The notes beneath the pieces were generated by a model, which was not told the origin of the DNA, searched no databases, and worked only from the letters and a program-made list of their open reading frames with translations. Shown one piece after another: positions 1 to 8,390 of a DNA stretch of 64,000 nucleotides (position 1 is the stretch's first letter; each line of letters begins with the position of its first letter). The stretch spans positions 150,659 through 214,658 of the forward strand of contig NZ_LQPZ01000013.1 in the NCBI RefSeq assembly GCF_002102395.1. The letters run 5' to 3'. This stretch comes from Mycolicibacillus trivialis. Its GTDB lineage: Bacteria > Actinomycetota > Actinomycetes > Mycobacteriales > Mycobacteriaceae. Position numbers and translations under genes: made by a program.

Positions 1-832
1 GCTCGGCGCGGCCCTGCGCGGGCAACGACGGGAGTCACTGGAGATCTTCACCAAGGTGTACTGGCCGACCGGCCCGGCACCGCTGGGCAAGAACGACACC
101 GGGCTCTCCCGCAAGCACATCATGGAGAGCATCGACGGCTCGCTGCGCCGGCTGGGCACCGACTACGTCGACCTCTACCAGGCGCACCGCTACGACACCT
201 TCACCCCGCTGGAGGAGACCATGCAGGCGTTCGCCGACATCGTCCGGGCCGGCAAAGCGCTCTACATCGGGGTCAGCGAGTGGACCGCCGAGCAGATCCG
301 GGCCGGCCACACGCTCGCCCGGCAGCTCGGGGTCTCGCTGATCTCCAGCCAGCCGCAGTACTCGATGCTGTGGCGGGTGATCGAACCCGAGGTCGTTCCG
401 GCCTGCCGGGAGCTGGGAATCAGCCAGATCGTGTGGTCACCGATGGCCCAGGGCGTGCTGTCGGGCAAGTACCGGCCCGGCCAACCGCCACCGGCCGGCT
501 CGCGCGCCTCCGACGAGAAGGGCGGCGCGGACATGATCAAGCGCTTCCTCGCCAACGACACCTTGACCCGGGTGCAGGACCTCGCCCCGGTCGCCGACGA
601 GCTGGGGCTGTCGATGGCGCAGTTGGCGATCGCCTGGGTTCTGCAGAACGATAATGTCGCCGCCGCCCTGGTCGGGGCGTCGCGGCCCGAGCAGGTCGCC
701 GAGAACGTCAAAGCGGCCGGGGTCGCCATTCCGGCGGAGGCGCTCACCCGCATCGATGCGGTGCTCGGCGACGCCGTGACCGCGGACCCGAAGCTGGTGG
801 CCCGCTCCACCCCGACCAAGCGGATGCTCTGA
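1..832 (+). CDS. Aldo/keto reductase, Kv-beta/AKR6-like (5' end outside window)
   Basis: NAD(P)H-dependent oxidoreductase of the TIM-barrel aldo/keto reductase superfamily. The frame is already open at base 2 (LGAALRG...), so the true start lies upstream; about 276 C-terminal residues are visible. IFTKVYW carries the catalytic Lys, and YVDLYQAHRYD carries the His of the D-Y-K-H tetrad. YIGVSEW and the late GASRPEQVAENV segment, which binds the cofactor phosphate, are typical of the Kv-beta subgroup. The catalytic Asp and Tyr would lie off the window. The protein ends in KRML and faces a convergent gene. Family assignment is firm; the substrate is unknown. Confidence 0.9.
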   Translation, partial: LGAALRGQRRESLEIFTKVYWPTGPAPLGKNDTGLSRKHIMESIDGSLRRLGTDYVDLYQAHRYDTFTPLEETMQAFADIVRAGKALYIGVSEWTAEQIRAGHTLARQLGVSLISSQPQYSMLWRVIEPEVVPACRELGISQIVWSPMAQGVLSGKYRPGQPPPAGSRASDEKGGADMIKRFLANDTLTRVQDLAPVADELGLSMAQLAIAWVLQNDNVAAALVGASRPEQVAENVKAAGVAIPAEALTRIDAVLGDAVTADPKLVARSTPTKRML

Positions 833-841
833 GCGCAAGGC

Positions 842-1843
842 TCAATCGGCGAAGCGCAGCGTGCCGACGAGCTGCTCGGTGAGTGCCGGGTCCGGGTCGT
901 CGGGGCCGCCTTGCCGCATCGAGACCACGAACAGCACCGAGCCGGGCTGGTCGGGCACCGTGGTGGCCACCATCACGTGCAGCCCGCCCGGTGAGTCGGC
1001 GCAGCCCCCGGAGTCGACGCCGGAGACGGTGGCGACGATCTCCACCGCGGGGGTGTCACCGATGCTCAGATGGCGGGGCTCGCTGAGGCTGACGGTGGGG
1101 ACGACTCCGTCGGCGGAGGTGAAGATGTCGGCCACCAGGCCGGATTCCAGGCGCACCGCCTCATCGATGTCGTTGGCGTTGCTCGCCCCGGGCGCACCGG
1201 TCACCGCGAACTGCCCGGACTCGCAGAGCGGGTCGGGCAGTTCGGCCGCACCGCTCATGGTCCGGATCGGGCAGTAGCCGAACGGGCCGTCGTCGCAGGG
1301 CTTTTCCCAGCCGATCAACGTCGAGCACGACTTGATGACCCACTCCGGCGGTACGTCGTAGACCAGGCCGCGCGGAGTGTTCACCGTCGCCCACCCGGCC
1401 GGGGTTTGCGGTCCAGGACCGGCGCCGTGCTCATCGCAGGTGCTCGACAGTGGTTTCGTCGGCGGCGACGAGGTGGTGCTCGGCGGGCTTGTCGCGGTGG
1501 TCGTGGTGGCCGGCGAGACGGTGACCGCGGTGGTGCTGGTCGGTGCCGCGGTGGTCGCGCCGTCCGAATCGGAGAGCTTCCAGATCGCCACCGCCGCGAC
1601 CGACACCACGGCGACGACCGCGACGATGATCAACACCAGCCAGCGGGGGTTGTTCGGCGGTGGCGGGCCACCGCCCGGCGGGTGCATCGGGTAGCCGCCG
1701 TAACCAGCATAGCCGGGATGGCTTGCCCCATAAGCGGATCCGTAGCCCTGAGGTCCGTATCCCGGTCCGTACCCCGGTTGGTAGCCGTCCCCGTGTTGTG
1801 GATACGGCATCGTCGGCTCGTGCGGCGACGGCGGATAGGCCAT
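842..1843 (-). CDS. Hypothetical membrane-anchored protein with Pro/Tyr/Gly-rich N-terminus
   Basis: 333 residues. The first ~65 residues form a Pro/Gly/Tyr-rich cytoplasmic tail (PGYGPGYGPQGYG type). One transmembrane helix follows at about 68-90 (WLVLIIVAVVAVVSVAAVAIW). Then come a Ser/Thr-rich linker (~95-133) and a C-terminal domain of about 200 residues with several Cys (TCDEHG, SCSTLIG, PCDDGPFGYCP, LCESG), suggesting an exported disulfide-bonded fold. This is a type II tethered design common in mycobacterial envelope proteins. It is convergent with the aldo/keto reductase. I do not recognise a characterised family. Confidence 0.8.
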   Translation of the reverse strand: MAYPPSPHEPTMPYPQHGDGYQPGYGPGYGPQGYGSAYGASHPGYAGYGGYPMHPPGGGPPPPNNPRWLVLIIVAVVAVVSVAAVAIWKLSDSDGATTAAPTSTTAVTVSPATTTTATSPPSTTSSPPTKPLSSTCDEHGAGPGPQTPAGWATVNTPRGLVYDVPPEWVIKSCSTLIGWEKPCDDGPFGYCPIRTMSGAAELPDPLCESGQFAVTGAPGASNANDIDEAVRLESGLVADIFTSADGVVPTVSLSEPRHLSIGDTPAVEIVATVSGVDSGGCADSPGGLHVMVATTVPDQPGSVLFVVSMRQGGPDDPDPALTEQLVGTLRFAD

Positions 1844-1891
1844 AAGGGCTCCCGGGGCAGGCGGTGGTCCGCCGCTATCCTAAGTCGCCGA

Positions 1892-3628
1892 TCAGCGCCG
1901 CCCGCGCACCAATCTGCCGGGTCGGGCCGCGGTCGGAGTCCCGTTCTCGGCGATGACCTCACCGGCGACGATCGTGGCCACATAACCGTCGGCGGTCTGG
2001 TCCAACCGTCGGCCGCCGGCGGGCAGATCGTAGGTGATCACCGGCTTGTGCAGCCGCATCGCGGCGTGGTCGAGGACGTTCAGGTCGGCTTTGGCGCCCA
2101 CCGCGATCCGGCCGCGGTCGCCCAGACCGGCGACCCGGGCGGGAACCGAGGTCAACTGCCGGATCGCCTCGGGCACGTCGATGCGGCCCTCGGCGCGATC
2201 CCGGGCCCAGTGGGTGAGCAGGTAGGTGGGGAAACTGGAATCGCAGATCATCCCGTAGTGCGCGCCACCGTCGCCGAGGCCCAGTACCACGTCCTCGCGG
2301 CGCAACAGCGACCCGATCGTGTCGAGCGACCCGCCCTCGAAATTCGCCAGCGCGCCCAGCAGGATGGCGTGGCCGTCGTCGTCGAGCACTCGGTCGTAGG
2401 CCTCCTCGACCGGCGAGACGCCGCGGGCCTTGGCGCGCGCCGCGATGGAATCGGCCGGATCGGGCTCGTAGTCGGCGCCGCCCGGATCCGCCTCGGTGAG
2501 CGGGAAGATCCAGTCCCAGGCCTGCGCCATGTACAGGATCGGGTTGGCCGGGACAGTGCTCGGTGTGTCGGACAGGATGCGTTGGCGTACTTCGGATTTG
2601 CGCATCTCGGCCACCCGTTGGGCCAACGGCAGCCCGGCGATCTCCTGGTAGGAGGGGTAGAGCACGAACGGGTTGGCGGTCAACTCCAGTCCGATCATCA
2701 ACCCGATCGGGCGGGGGAACACCTGGGCGGTGACCCGCGGTGCATCCGGCTGCGAACCGGCGTTGGCCCGCTCGATCATGTCGATCGCCTCCGGCCACAC
2801 CCGGTCCCCGGCGTTCGCGGCGATCAGGGTGAAGGTGACCGGCAGGTCGGCGCCGGCGGCGGCGTCGAAGACCTGCTGGAGCACCGGTTGGTAACCGCCG
2901 CCGGGCAGATCGGGTACGAACTGGATCAGCCCGCCGCCGCCTTCGGCGACACCGCGAGCGATCTCGGCGAGTTCGGTCTCGGCGGCCTGGAAGCTGGGGA
3001 TCTGGTCGCCGCTGTCGGTGCGGTGCGTGGCCAACCGGGACGAGGCGAAGCCCAACGCCCCGGCCTGCACCGCCTCTTTGGCCAGCGCCCGCATCCGGGC
3101 CAGATCGTCGGCAGTGGCCGGTTCGCGGTCGGCGCCACGGCGGCCCATCACGTACACCCGCAACGGGGAGTGCGGCAGGTAGACCGCGACGTCGATGTCG
3201 AGACGACGGCCCGCCAGGGTGTCCAGATACTGCGGGAAGGTCTCCCAACTCCAGTCCAGCCCGTCGGTCATCACCACCCCGGGGATGTCCTCCACCCCGG
3301 CCATCACGTCGACCAGTACGTCGTGGTCCTCGGCACGGCACGGCGCGAACCCCACCCCGCAGTTGCCCATCACCGCGGTGGTCACCCCGTGCGCCGACGA
3401 CGGATTTAGCCGATCCGACCAGATGGCCTGCCCGTCATAGTGGGTGTGCAGGTCCACGAAACCGGGGGTCACGAGCAGGCCGGTCGCGTCGATCTCGCGG
3501 GACCCCGCGCCGTCGACGTGCCCGACCGCGGCGATCACCCCGTCGCGGACCGCCACGTCGCCGACATAGGGCGGCCCGCCGAGCCCGTCGACGATGCTGC
3601 CGTTGCGGATCACCAGGTCATAGCTCAT
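1892..3628 (-). CDS. D-aminoacylase-like amidohydrolase (N-acyl-D-amino-acid deacylase family)
   Basis: 578 residues, the usual length of amidohydrolase-3/D-aminoacylase proteins. The N-terminal small beta domain starts with YDLVIRNGSIVDG. The metal-binding HxH lies in TPGFVDLHTHYDGQ around residue 60. The metal-ligand Cys is probably in MGNCGVGFAP. GDGGAHYG supplies the late Asp/His region, and the C-terminal strand returns as GAKADLNVLD. The family hydrolyses N-acyl-D-amino acids or related amides using Zn. The product is cytosolic with no signal peptide. ATG 3628 is chosen because the conserved N-terminus begins there. The exact substrate is not predictable. Confidence 0.88.
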   Translation of the reverse strand: MSYDLVIRNGSIVDGLGGPPYVGDVAVRDGVIAAVGHVDGAGSREIDATGLLVTPGFVDLHTHYDGQAIWSDRLNPSSAHGVTTAVMGNCGVGFAPCRAEDHDVLVDVMAGVEDIPGVVMTDGLDWSWETFPQYLDTLAGRRLDIDVAVYLPHSPLRVYVMGRRGADREPATADDLARMRALAKEAVQAGALGFASSRLATHRTDSGDQIPSFQAAETELAEIARGVAEGGGGLIQFVPDLPGGGYQPVLQQVFDAAAGADLPVTFTLIAANAGDRVWPEAIDMIERANAGSQPDAPRVTAQVFPRPIGLMIGLELTANPFVLYPSYQEIAGLPLAQRVAEMRKSEVRQRILSDTPSTVPANPILYMAQAWDWIFPLTEADPGGADYEPDPADSIAARAKARGVSPVEEAYDRVLDDDGHAILLGALANFEGGSLDTIGSLLRREDVVLGLGDGGAHYGMICDSSFPTYLLTHWARDRAEGRIDVPEAIRQLTSVPARVAGLGDRGRIAVGAKADLNVLDHAAMRLHKPVITYDLPAGGRRLDQTADGYVATIVAGEVIAENGTPTAARPGRLVRGRR

Positions 3629-3747
3629 GGAACCAATCTACGGCCGCGGCGGGGCGACCGCGCTCGGTCCCGGCCGGGGTCGGCCCGGTTGTGGCATGGT
3701 CGAAGGGAGAACCAGTGGGTTTATCGAGATGATCGAGGTGAGCAATC

Positions 3748-4926
3748 GTGGTCGCGATCGAGCGGCTCAACGAGGACGATCTGCGGGAACTGTCCGGACG
3801 CACCGACAGTGCCGGCGTGCTGTCGGTTTACGTCAACGCCGATCCGGCCGGCGACGCCAACCGGCAGGCCGCCGAGATCGATCTGTCCAATCGGTTCCGG
3901 GAACTGCAGCGCCGGGTCAGCGAGGACGGCGCCGGGCCGGGGGAGCGGCGCGCGACCACCGCGGCGCTCGAGCGGGTGTGGCCGCAGATCCAGCCGCTGG
4001 CCGGACCGATCGCGTCGGGCCGCAGCAGGATCGCCTTCGTCGCGTTGAGCGGCGACTGGTCGCTGCACCTGGACGGCGCGATGCCGGTCGGCAACCGGGT
4101 GGTGCTGGACGACGGTCCGTTCATCCACCCGCTGCTGGAACTGCTCGACGAAGGCCGACCTGCCGGTGTCGCCCTGGTGTCCGCCGATGAGATCCGCATC
4201 GCCGAGTGGCGGGTGGGTTCGCTGCGGGAGCTCAGCAGGATGGAGCAGCCCTATGTCGAGGCGCCACACGAGCGGGCCGGGCAGATCGGCGGCGGGCCGC
4301 AGGGGCAGTACAACACCCCGGTGCGGGAACAGCGCCAGACCCGCCAGCGGGATCTGACGCAGCGGTTCCTGGACCAGGCGACCGGCGTGCTGACCGCGCT
4401 GGCCGGTGAACGCGGCTGGGAACGGATCCTGGTCAGCGGCGGCGAGCGCTGGACCGAGCGGGCGGTGGGCGGCCTCGCTCAGTCGTTGCGCGACAAGGTG
4501 TTCGCCGACCCTCGCAATCTCAGCGGACTCGATGAGGCGGCGTTGACCGCAACGGTGAGCGCTTGGGCGCACGACCAGCACAAGGACGACGAACAGCGGC
4601 TCCTGCAGCGGGTGCGCGACGCCGCAGGCAACGGCAACGCCGCCCTCGGGCTCTCCGAGGTGGCCGCGGCGCTCAACGCCGGTCGGGTCTACCGGCTGGT
4701 GTACGACCCGGAGGTGCGCTACGCCGGCACCGTGGGCGCCGATGGCGCGATCTACGGCGGCGACGAGATCGGTCCCGACGGCCGCCCGGGTGCTGAGGAG
4801 CCACGGCTGACCGAGCGGCTGGTCGAGCGGGCCTTCGAGACCGGTGCACGCATCAGCCCGGTGGAGGGCGCGGCGGCCGGGACGTTGAGCGACGTCGACG
4901 GTGTCGCCGCGCTCCTGCGTTGGTAG
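3748..4926 (+). CDS. baeRF/Vms1-like protein related to Rv2629 (peptide-release or ribosome-rescue fold)
   Basis: 392 residues. The start VLSVYVNADP and the end VEGAAAGTLSDVDGVAALLRW match the pattern of the actinobacterial aeRF1-like family that includes M. tuberculosis Rv2629. Such proteins combine an eRF1-domain-2-like part with a Pelota-like C-terminal part, and relatives act on peptidyl-tRNA or the ribosome. A Gly/Gln loop, GGGPQGQ at residues 181-187, sits where the eRF1 GGQ loop would be expected, but the match is not exact. The GTG start follows a GA-rich stretch (GAGGTGAGCAATC). The gene lies 57 bp upstream of rtcB, so both may share a transcript. Molecular function is inferred. Confidence 0.68.
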   Translation: MVAIERLNEDDLRELSGRTDSAGVLSVYVNADPAGDANRQAAEIDLSNRFRELQRRVSEDGAGPGERRATTAALERVWPQIQPLAGPIASGRSRIAFVALSGDWSLHLDGAMPVGNRVVLDDGPFIHPLLELLDEGRPAGVALVSADEIRIAEWRVGSLRELSRMEQPYVEAPHERAGQIGGGPQGQYNTPVREQRQTRQRDLTQRFLDQATGVLTALAGERGWERILVSGGERWTERAVGGLAQSLRDKVFADPRNLSGLDEAALTATVSAWAHDQHKDDEQRLLQRVRDAAGNGNAALGLSEVAAALNAGRVYRLVYDPEVRYAGTVGADGAIYGGDEIGPDGRPGAEEPRLTERLVERAFETGARISPVEGAAAGTLSDVDGVAALLRW

Positions 4927-4983
4927 GCGCGAGGCTCGAAACACCCCGCGGCGCAGTAGGTGTCGGTGGTGGGAGTGAGAGGG

Positions 4984-6171
4984 ATGGGGACGACAACAGA
5001 TCGGTTGGTCAATTTCGCCAGCCAGGTCGATGAGCAGACGATCCGGCAGGCCGAGCAGACGGCCGGTATGCCGTTCGTGTACCCGCACGTCGCGCTGATG
5101 CCCGACGCGCATTTCGGGATGAGGTCGGCGGTCGGCACTGTCATCCCGACCCTCGGCGCGGTGATGCCCGCTGCGGTCGGGGTGGACATCGGCTGCGGCA
5201 TGGCCGCGGTCCGCACCGACTTCACCGAAGCCGACATCGTCGGCCGCGATCTGACCGTGCTGCGCGATTCGATCGAGTCGAGTATTCCGCTGTCGCCGGG
5301 CCGGTACAACCGGCGCGCCGACCGGTTCCCGTTCACCGCGGGGCGCATCGAGGTCCTGGAGCTACTGGCCGACGACGACGGCGTCGATCTGTTGCACAGC
5401 AAAAACTGGCGGCTACAACTGGGCACCCTCGGCGGCGGCAACCACTTCATCGAACTGTGCATCGATGACCGGGGTCGGGTTTGGCTCTTCCTGCACAGCG
5501 GCAGTCGCGGCGTCGGCTTCAAGATCGCCCAGCGCCACATCCGCACCGCCCAGCAGTCGATGCGCCGCCGCGGCATCGAATTACCCAACCGGGGCCTGGC
5601 CTACCTGGAGGAGGGGACCGACGAGTTCGACACCTACCTGCGTGAGCTGACCTGGGCGCAGCGGTTCGCGTTGGAGAACCGCGCGGAGATGACCGACCGG
5701 TTCCGGCAGGCTTTCGCCCACTGGATGGGCGTGGACCCCGCCGACGCCGAGCACATCGAGAAGGAACGGGTGTTGTGTCACCACAACTACACCCGCCGTG
5801 AGCGGCACGGTGGCAAAGAGGTGTGGTTGACGCGCAAGGGCGCGATCGACGCCCACGAGGGTGTGGCGGGATTGATCCCCGGGTCGATGGGTGCGCGCTC
5901 CTACATCGTGCGGGGCAAAGGCAACCCGGATGCGCTGTGCTCGGCCCCGCACGGCGCCGGGCGGCGCTATTCGCGCACCCAGGCGCGCAAACTGTTCACC
6001 ACCGACGATCTCGCGGCGGCCATGACCGGTGTCGAATACCGGCACGGTGACGCGTGGGTCGATGAGATCCCCCAGGCCTACAAGGACATCGATGTCGTCA
6101 TGGCCGACGCGGCCGGCCTGGTCGAGGTCACCGGGGAACTGCGGCAAGTGCTCAACGTCAAGGGCACCTGA
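4984..6171 (+). CDS. rtcB: RNA-splicing/RNA-repair ligase RtcB
   Basis: 395 residues from ATG 4984 (an in-frame GTG at 4960 is possible; GTGGGAG at 4968-4974 is the likely ribosome site for 4984). RtcB joins RNA 2',3'-cyclic-phosphate (via 3'-P) and 5'-OH ends using GTP and Mn. Diagnostic motifs are MPDAHFGM (from residue 39), VDIGCGM with metal-ligand Cys71, GGGNHFIE with His154, HSGSRGVG, CHHNYT, and APHGAGRRYSR, whose His323 is the residue that becomes guanylylated. All key residues are intact. It follows the baeRF-like gene. In M. tuberculosis, as I recall, an archease (Rv2630) lies between the two; none is present here. Confidence 0.95.
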   Translation: MGTTTDRLVNFASQVDEQTIRQAEQTAGMPFVYPHVALMPDAHFGMRSAVGTVIPTLGAVMPAAVGVDIGCGMAAVRTDFTEADIVGRDLTVLRDSIESSIPLSPGRYNRRADRFPFTAGRIEVLELLADDDGVDLLHSKNWRLQLGTLGGGNHFIELCIDDRGRVWLFLHSGSRGVGFKIAQRHIRTAQQSMRRRGIELPNRGLAYLEEGTDEFDTYLRELTWAQRFALENRAEMTDRFRQAFAHWMGVDPADAEHIEKERVLCHHNYTRRERHGGKEVWLTRKGAIDAHEGVAGLIPGSMGARSYIVRGKGNPDALCSAPHGAGRRYSRTQARKLFTTDDLAAAMTGVEYRHGDAWVDEIPQAYKDIDVVMADAAGLVEVTGELRQVLNVKGT

Positions 6172-6200
6172 ACACAGGTGCCCGAAGCTGGGAGGCGACG

Positions 6201-7337
6201 ATGAAGGCGACAGTACGGCTCGGTCGGATCGCCGGGGTGGCGGTCGGCGTGCACTGGAGTGTGCTGGCGATCGTGGCCCTGTTGGTCGCCGGTCTGACGG
6301 TTCAATTTCCGCACATCGAACCCGGCTACTCCACCGCGGCGTACCTGGCGTCCGCCGTACTGGCGGCGACGTTGTTCGTGGCCTCGCTGCTGGGGCACGA
6401 ACTGGCCCACGCGGTGGTCGCCCAACGCAACGGTGTCGAGGTCGAGGGCATCACGCTGTGGCTGCTGGGCGGGATCGCCCGGCTGCGCGGGGATGCGCCC
6501 AGCCCGGGGGCCGACTTCCGCATCTCGGCGGTCGGCCCGGCCAGCAGCCTGTTGATCGCCGCCGGTTTCTACGGGCTGATGTGGCTGGGCACCCAGGCTG
6601 ACGCGACCCCACTGCTGGTGGCGGTGGCCGCCTACCTCGCGGTGATCAACGTGGTGCTGGCGGTGTTCAACACGATTCCGGCCGCCCCGCTGGACGGCGG
6701 CCGGATCCTGCGCTCGGCGATCTGGGCGTGGCGCGGTGACCGGTACCTGGCGACGATGGTCGCCGCCCGGGCCGGTCGCATCTTCGGTTTCGTGCTGATC
6801 GCGTTGGGCATCCTGCAAGCGATCAGCGGTGCCGGATTCGGCGGGCTGTGGTGGGTGCTGCTCGGGTTGTTCGTGGTCACCATGGCCAACGCCGAAGAAC
6901 AACAGCTGCGCACCACGACGGCGCTGGCCGGGGTGCGGGTGCGCGACGTGATGACCGCCGACCCCGAGACCATCGGCGGCGATGTGACGGTGGCGGACTT
7001 CATCCAGCACACCGCGCTGGGGCGGCGGCACTCCAGCTTCCCGGTGCTCGACCACGCGGGCCGGCTGGCCGGGCTGGTGACGTTCAACCGGATCCGGGCG
7101 GTCGCGCCCGACGGGCGGGGGACCACGCTGCTGCGGGAGGTGGCTTGCCCGCCGGCCGAGGTGCCGACCGCGCACCCCGACGAGGCGTTGACAGCGCTGC
7201 TGCCGCGGCTGTCGGGATGCACCGACGGGCGTGCGTTGGTGTTGGCCGACGGCGCGCTGGTGGGCATCGTCTCTCCGAGTGACATCAGCCGTGCCGCCGC
7301 CCTGCACGGCCTGGGCGCGCGCTTCGACGAGCGTTGA
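6201..7337 (+). CDS. Site-2 protease family intramembrane metalloprotease with two CBS domains (Rip3/Rv2625c-like)
   Basis: 378 residues. Zn intramembrane protease of the S2P/M50 family, with HELAH at residues 66-70 (LLGHELAHAVV) and NTIPAAPLDGGR supplying the third ligand Asp165. Six or so hydrophobic segments span residues 10-235. A CBS-domain pair follows in the cytosolic C-terminus (VRDVMTADPETIG, then VACPPAEVPTAHPDEAL, about 250-370) and would sense adenine nucleotides. Start ATG 6201 has GGGAGGCG just upstream. It lies 29 bp after rtcB on the same strand. Family call firm; substrate unknown. Confidence 0.93.
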   Translation: MKATVRLGRIAGVAVGVHWSVLAIVALLVAGLTVQFPHIEPGYSTAAYLASAVLAATLFVASLLGHELAHAVVAQRNGVEVEGITLWLLGGIARLRGDAPSPGADFRISAVGPASSLLIAAGFYGLMWLGTQADATPLLVAVAAYLAVINVVLAVFNTIPAAPLDGGRILRSAIWAWRGDRYLATMVAARAGRIFGFVLIALGILQAISGAGFGGLWWVLLGLFVVTMANAEEQQLRTTTALAGVRVRDVMTADPETIGGDVTVADFIQHTALGRRHSSFPVLDHAGRLAGLVTFNRIRAVAPDGRGTTLLREVACPPAEVPTAHPDEALTALLPRLSGCTDGRALVLADGALVGIVSPSDISRAAALHGLGARFDER

Positions 7338-7673
7338 GCCCCGCGCGCCGCGAGCCGCGCGGTGAGTTGCGCCCAGCCGCGCCCCGAGTGAAGTTCAGCG
7401 GCGACGAATCGGCGATTCCGCCTACCTGGAACTTCACTCGGTCTACCTGGAACTTCACTCGACGCTGTCGGCGGCGGGGAGCCGGTGACCGTCAGCTCGA
7501 CGGATTCGGAGTAAACCGGCGCGATGTCGGGTACCTGCCGCACAGGCGATGCGGTAGCCCGGGCTGGTGCGTCGCTTAGCCTCCGGCCGTCAAGTCGTCC
7601 GGCGGTCGGAGGCGCACCGCGGGACCGCCGCCGCGGTTCCGCCGTGGTCCACCTGCGATTACGGTGAGGAGGC
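7338..7673. other. Intergenic stretch between the site-2 protease and GAF-ANTAR genes
   Basis: 336 bp without a convincing gene. The only clear structure is a cluster of three CGAGTGAAGTTC-type repeat cores at 7385-7461 (described separately). The remainder is GC-rich and includes the promoter region of the GAF-ANTAR gene. A short open frame at 7334-7579 has no ribosome site, and its reading (MSPARREPRGE...) looks non-coding. Confidence 0.6.
7385..7461. repeat. Dispersed repeat: CGAGTGAAGTTC core, one forward and two inverted copies
   Basis: CGAGTGAAGTTC occurs at 7385-7396. Its exact reverse complement GAACTTCACTCG occurs at 7429-7440 and again at 7450-7461, each preceded by TACCTG (21-bp period). 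The forward copy can pair with either inverted copy, giving a 12-bp stem. The same core recurs in the intergenic array at 41481-41640, so this is a repeat family and not chance. Confidence 0.8.
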
Positions 7674-8375
7674 ATGAGCGAGCGCGCGGCAGGCACCGAT
7701 CTGGCGTCGTTGCTCGGCGACCTCGCCGTTGAGATGCAGGGCCAGACCGACCCCGAGGCGACGTTGAAGGTGATCGTTGAAGGGGCGATCGCGCTGGTGC
7801 CGGGGGCGCGCTGGGCGGGGATCTCGCTCAACCGCCGGGGGCGGATCGAGTCGCGGATGCCCAGCAACGTGTTGGTTGGCGAGCTCGACGAAGCGCAGGC
7901 GAACCTCGGGGAGGGCCCGTGCATCAACGCCGTCCGCGAGCACCACACGGTCGTGATCGACGACATGAGCACCGAGACGAGGTGGCCGCGGTTCGCGCGA
8001 CTGGCGCTCGAGCGTGGCGTGCGCAGCGTGGCCGCGTTCCAATTGTTCGCCCGGGAGGAGAACCTCGGCGCGATGAACCTCTACGGCACCGAACCGGGCG
8101 TCTTCGACCGGGAATCGATCATGGTCGGGGAGGTCTTGGCCCAGCACGCCGCCGCCGCGCTCGCCGGGGCGATGTCGGAATCGCAGTTGCAGTCCGCACT
8201 GGTCAACCGCGACCTGATCGGCCAGGCCAAGGGGATTTTGATGCACCGTGAAGGCCTCACCGGGTTGCAGGCGTTCCAACTGCTGTTGCGCACCTCGCAG
8301 AACGCGAACATCAAACTCGTCGAGATCGCCCGCTGGGTGGTCGAGCAGCACGAGAACAAACTCCGGGAAGGCTGA
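7674..8375 (+). CDS. GAF and ANTAR domain RNA-binding antiterminator-type regulator
   Basis: 233 residues. A GAF sensor domain spans about 20-165 (ALVPGARWAGISL ... LGEGPCINAVREHHTVVIDDM ... GAMNLYGTEPGVFD). An ANTAR domain follows at about 170-230 (ALVNRDLIGQAKGILMHREGLTGLQAFQLLLRTS), with the conserved Gln-Ala-Lys-Gly turn and a three-helix pattern. ANTAR proteins bind paired hexaloop hairpins in nascent RNA and prevent termination; the GAF domain probably senses a small ligand or redox state. ATG 7674 follows GTGAGGAGGC, a good ribosome site. The target RNA is unknown. Confidence 0.92.
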   Translation: MSERAAGTDLASLLGDLAVEMQGQTDPEATLKVIVEGAIALVPGARWAGISLNRRGRIESRMPSNVLVGELDEAQANLGEGPCINAVREHHTVVIDDMSTETRWPRFARLALERGVRSVAAFQLFAREENLGAMNLYGTEPGVFDRESIMVGEVLAQHAAAALAGAMSESQLQSALVNRDLIGQAKGILMHREGLTGLQAFQLLLRTSQNANIKLVEIARWVVEQHENKLREG

Positions 8376-8390
8376 CCCCGGAAGGCAGAC

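Noticed and set aside
1070..3409. A 779-codon open frame on the plus strand opposite the amidohydrolase
   Set aside because: It is the reverse-strand shadow of a real, motif-complete gene in high-GC DNA; the translation is Arg/Gly/His-rich without domains.
3629..3747. Possible DosR box upstream of the baeRF-like gene
   Set aside because: GGTCCCGGCCGGGGTCGG has GC-rich symmetry but does not fit the DosR palindrome as I know it, lacking the central A/T bases.
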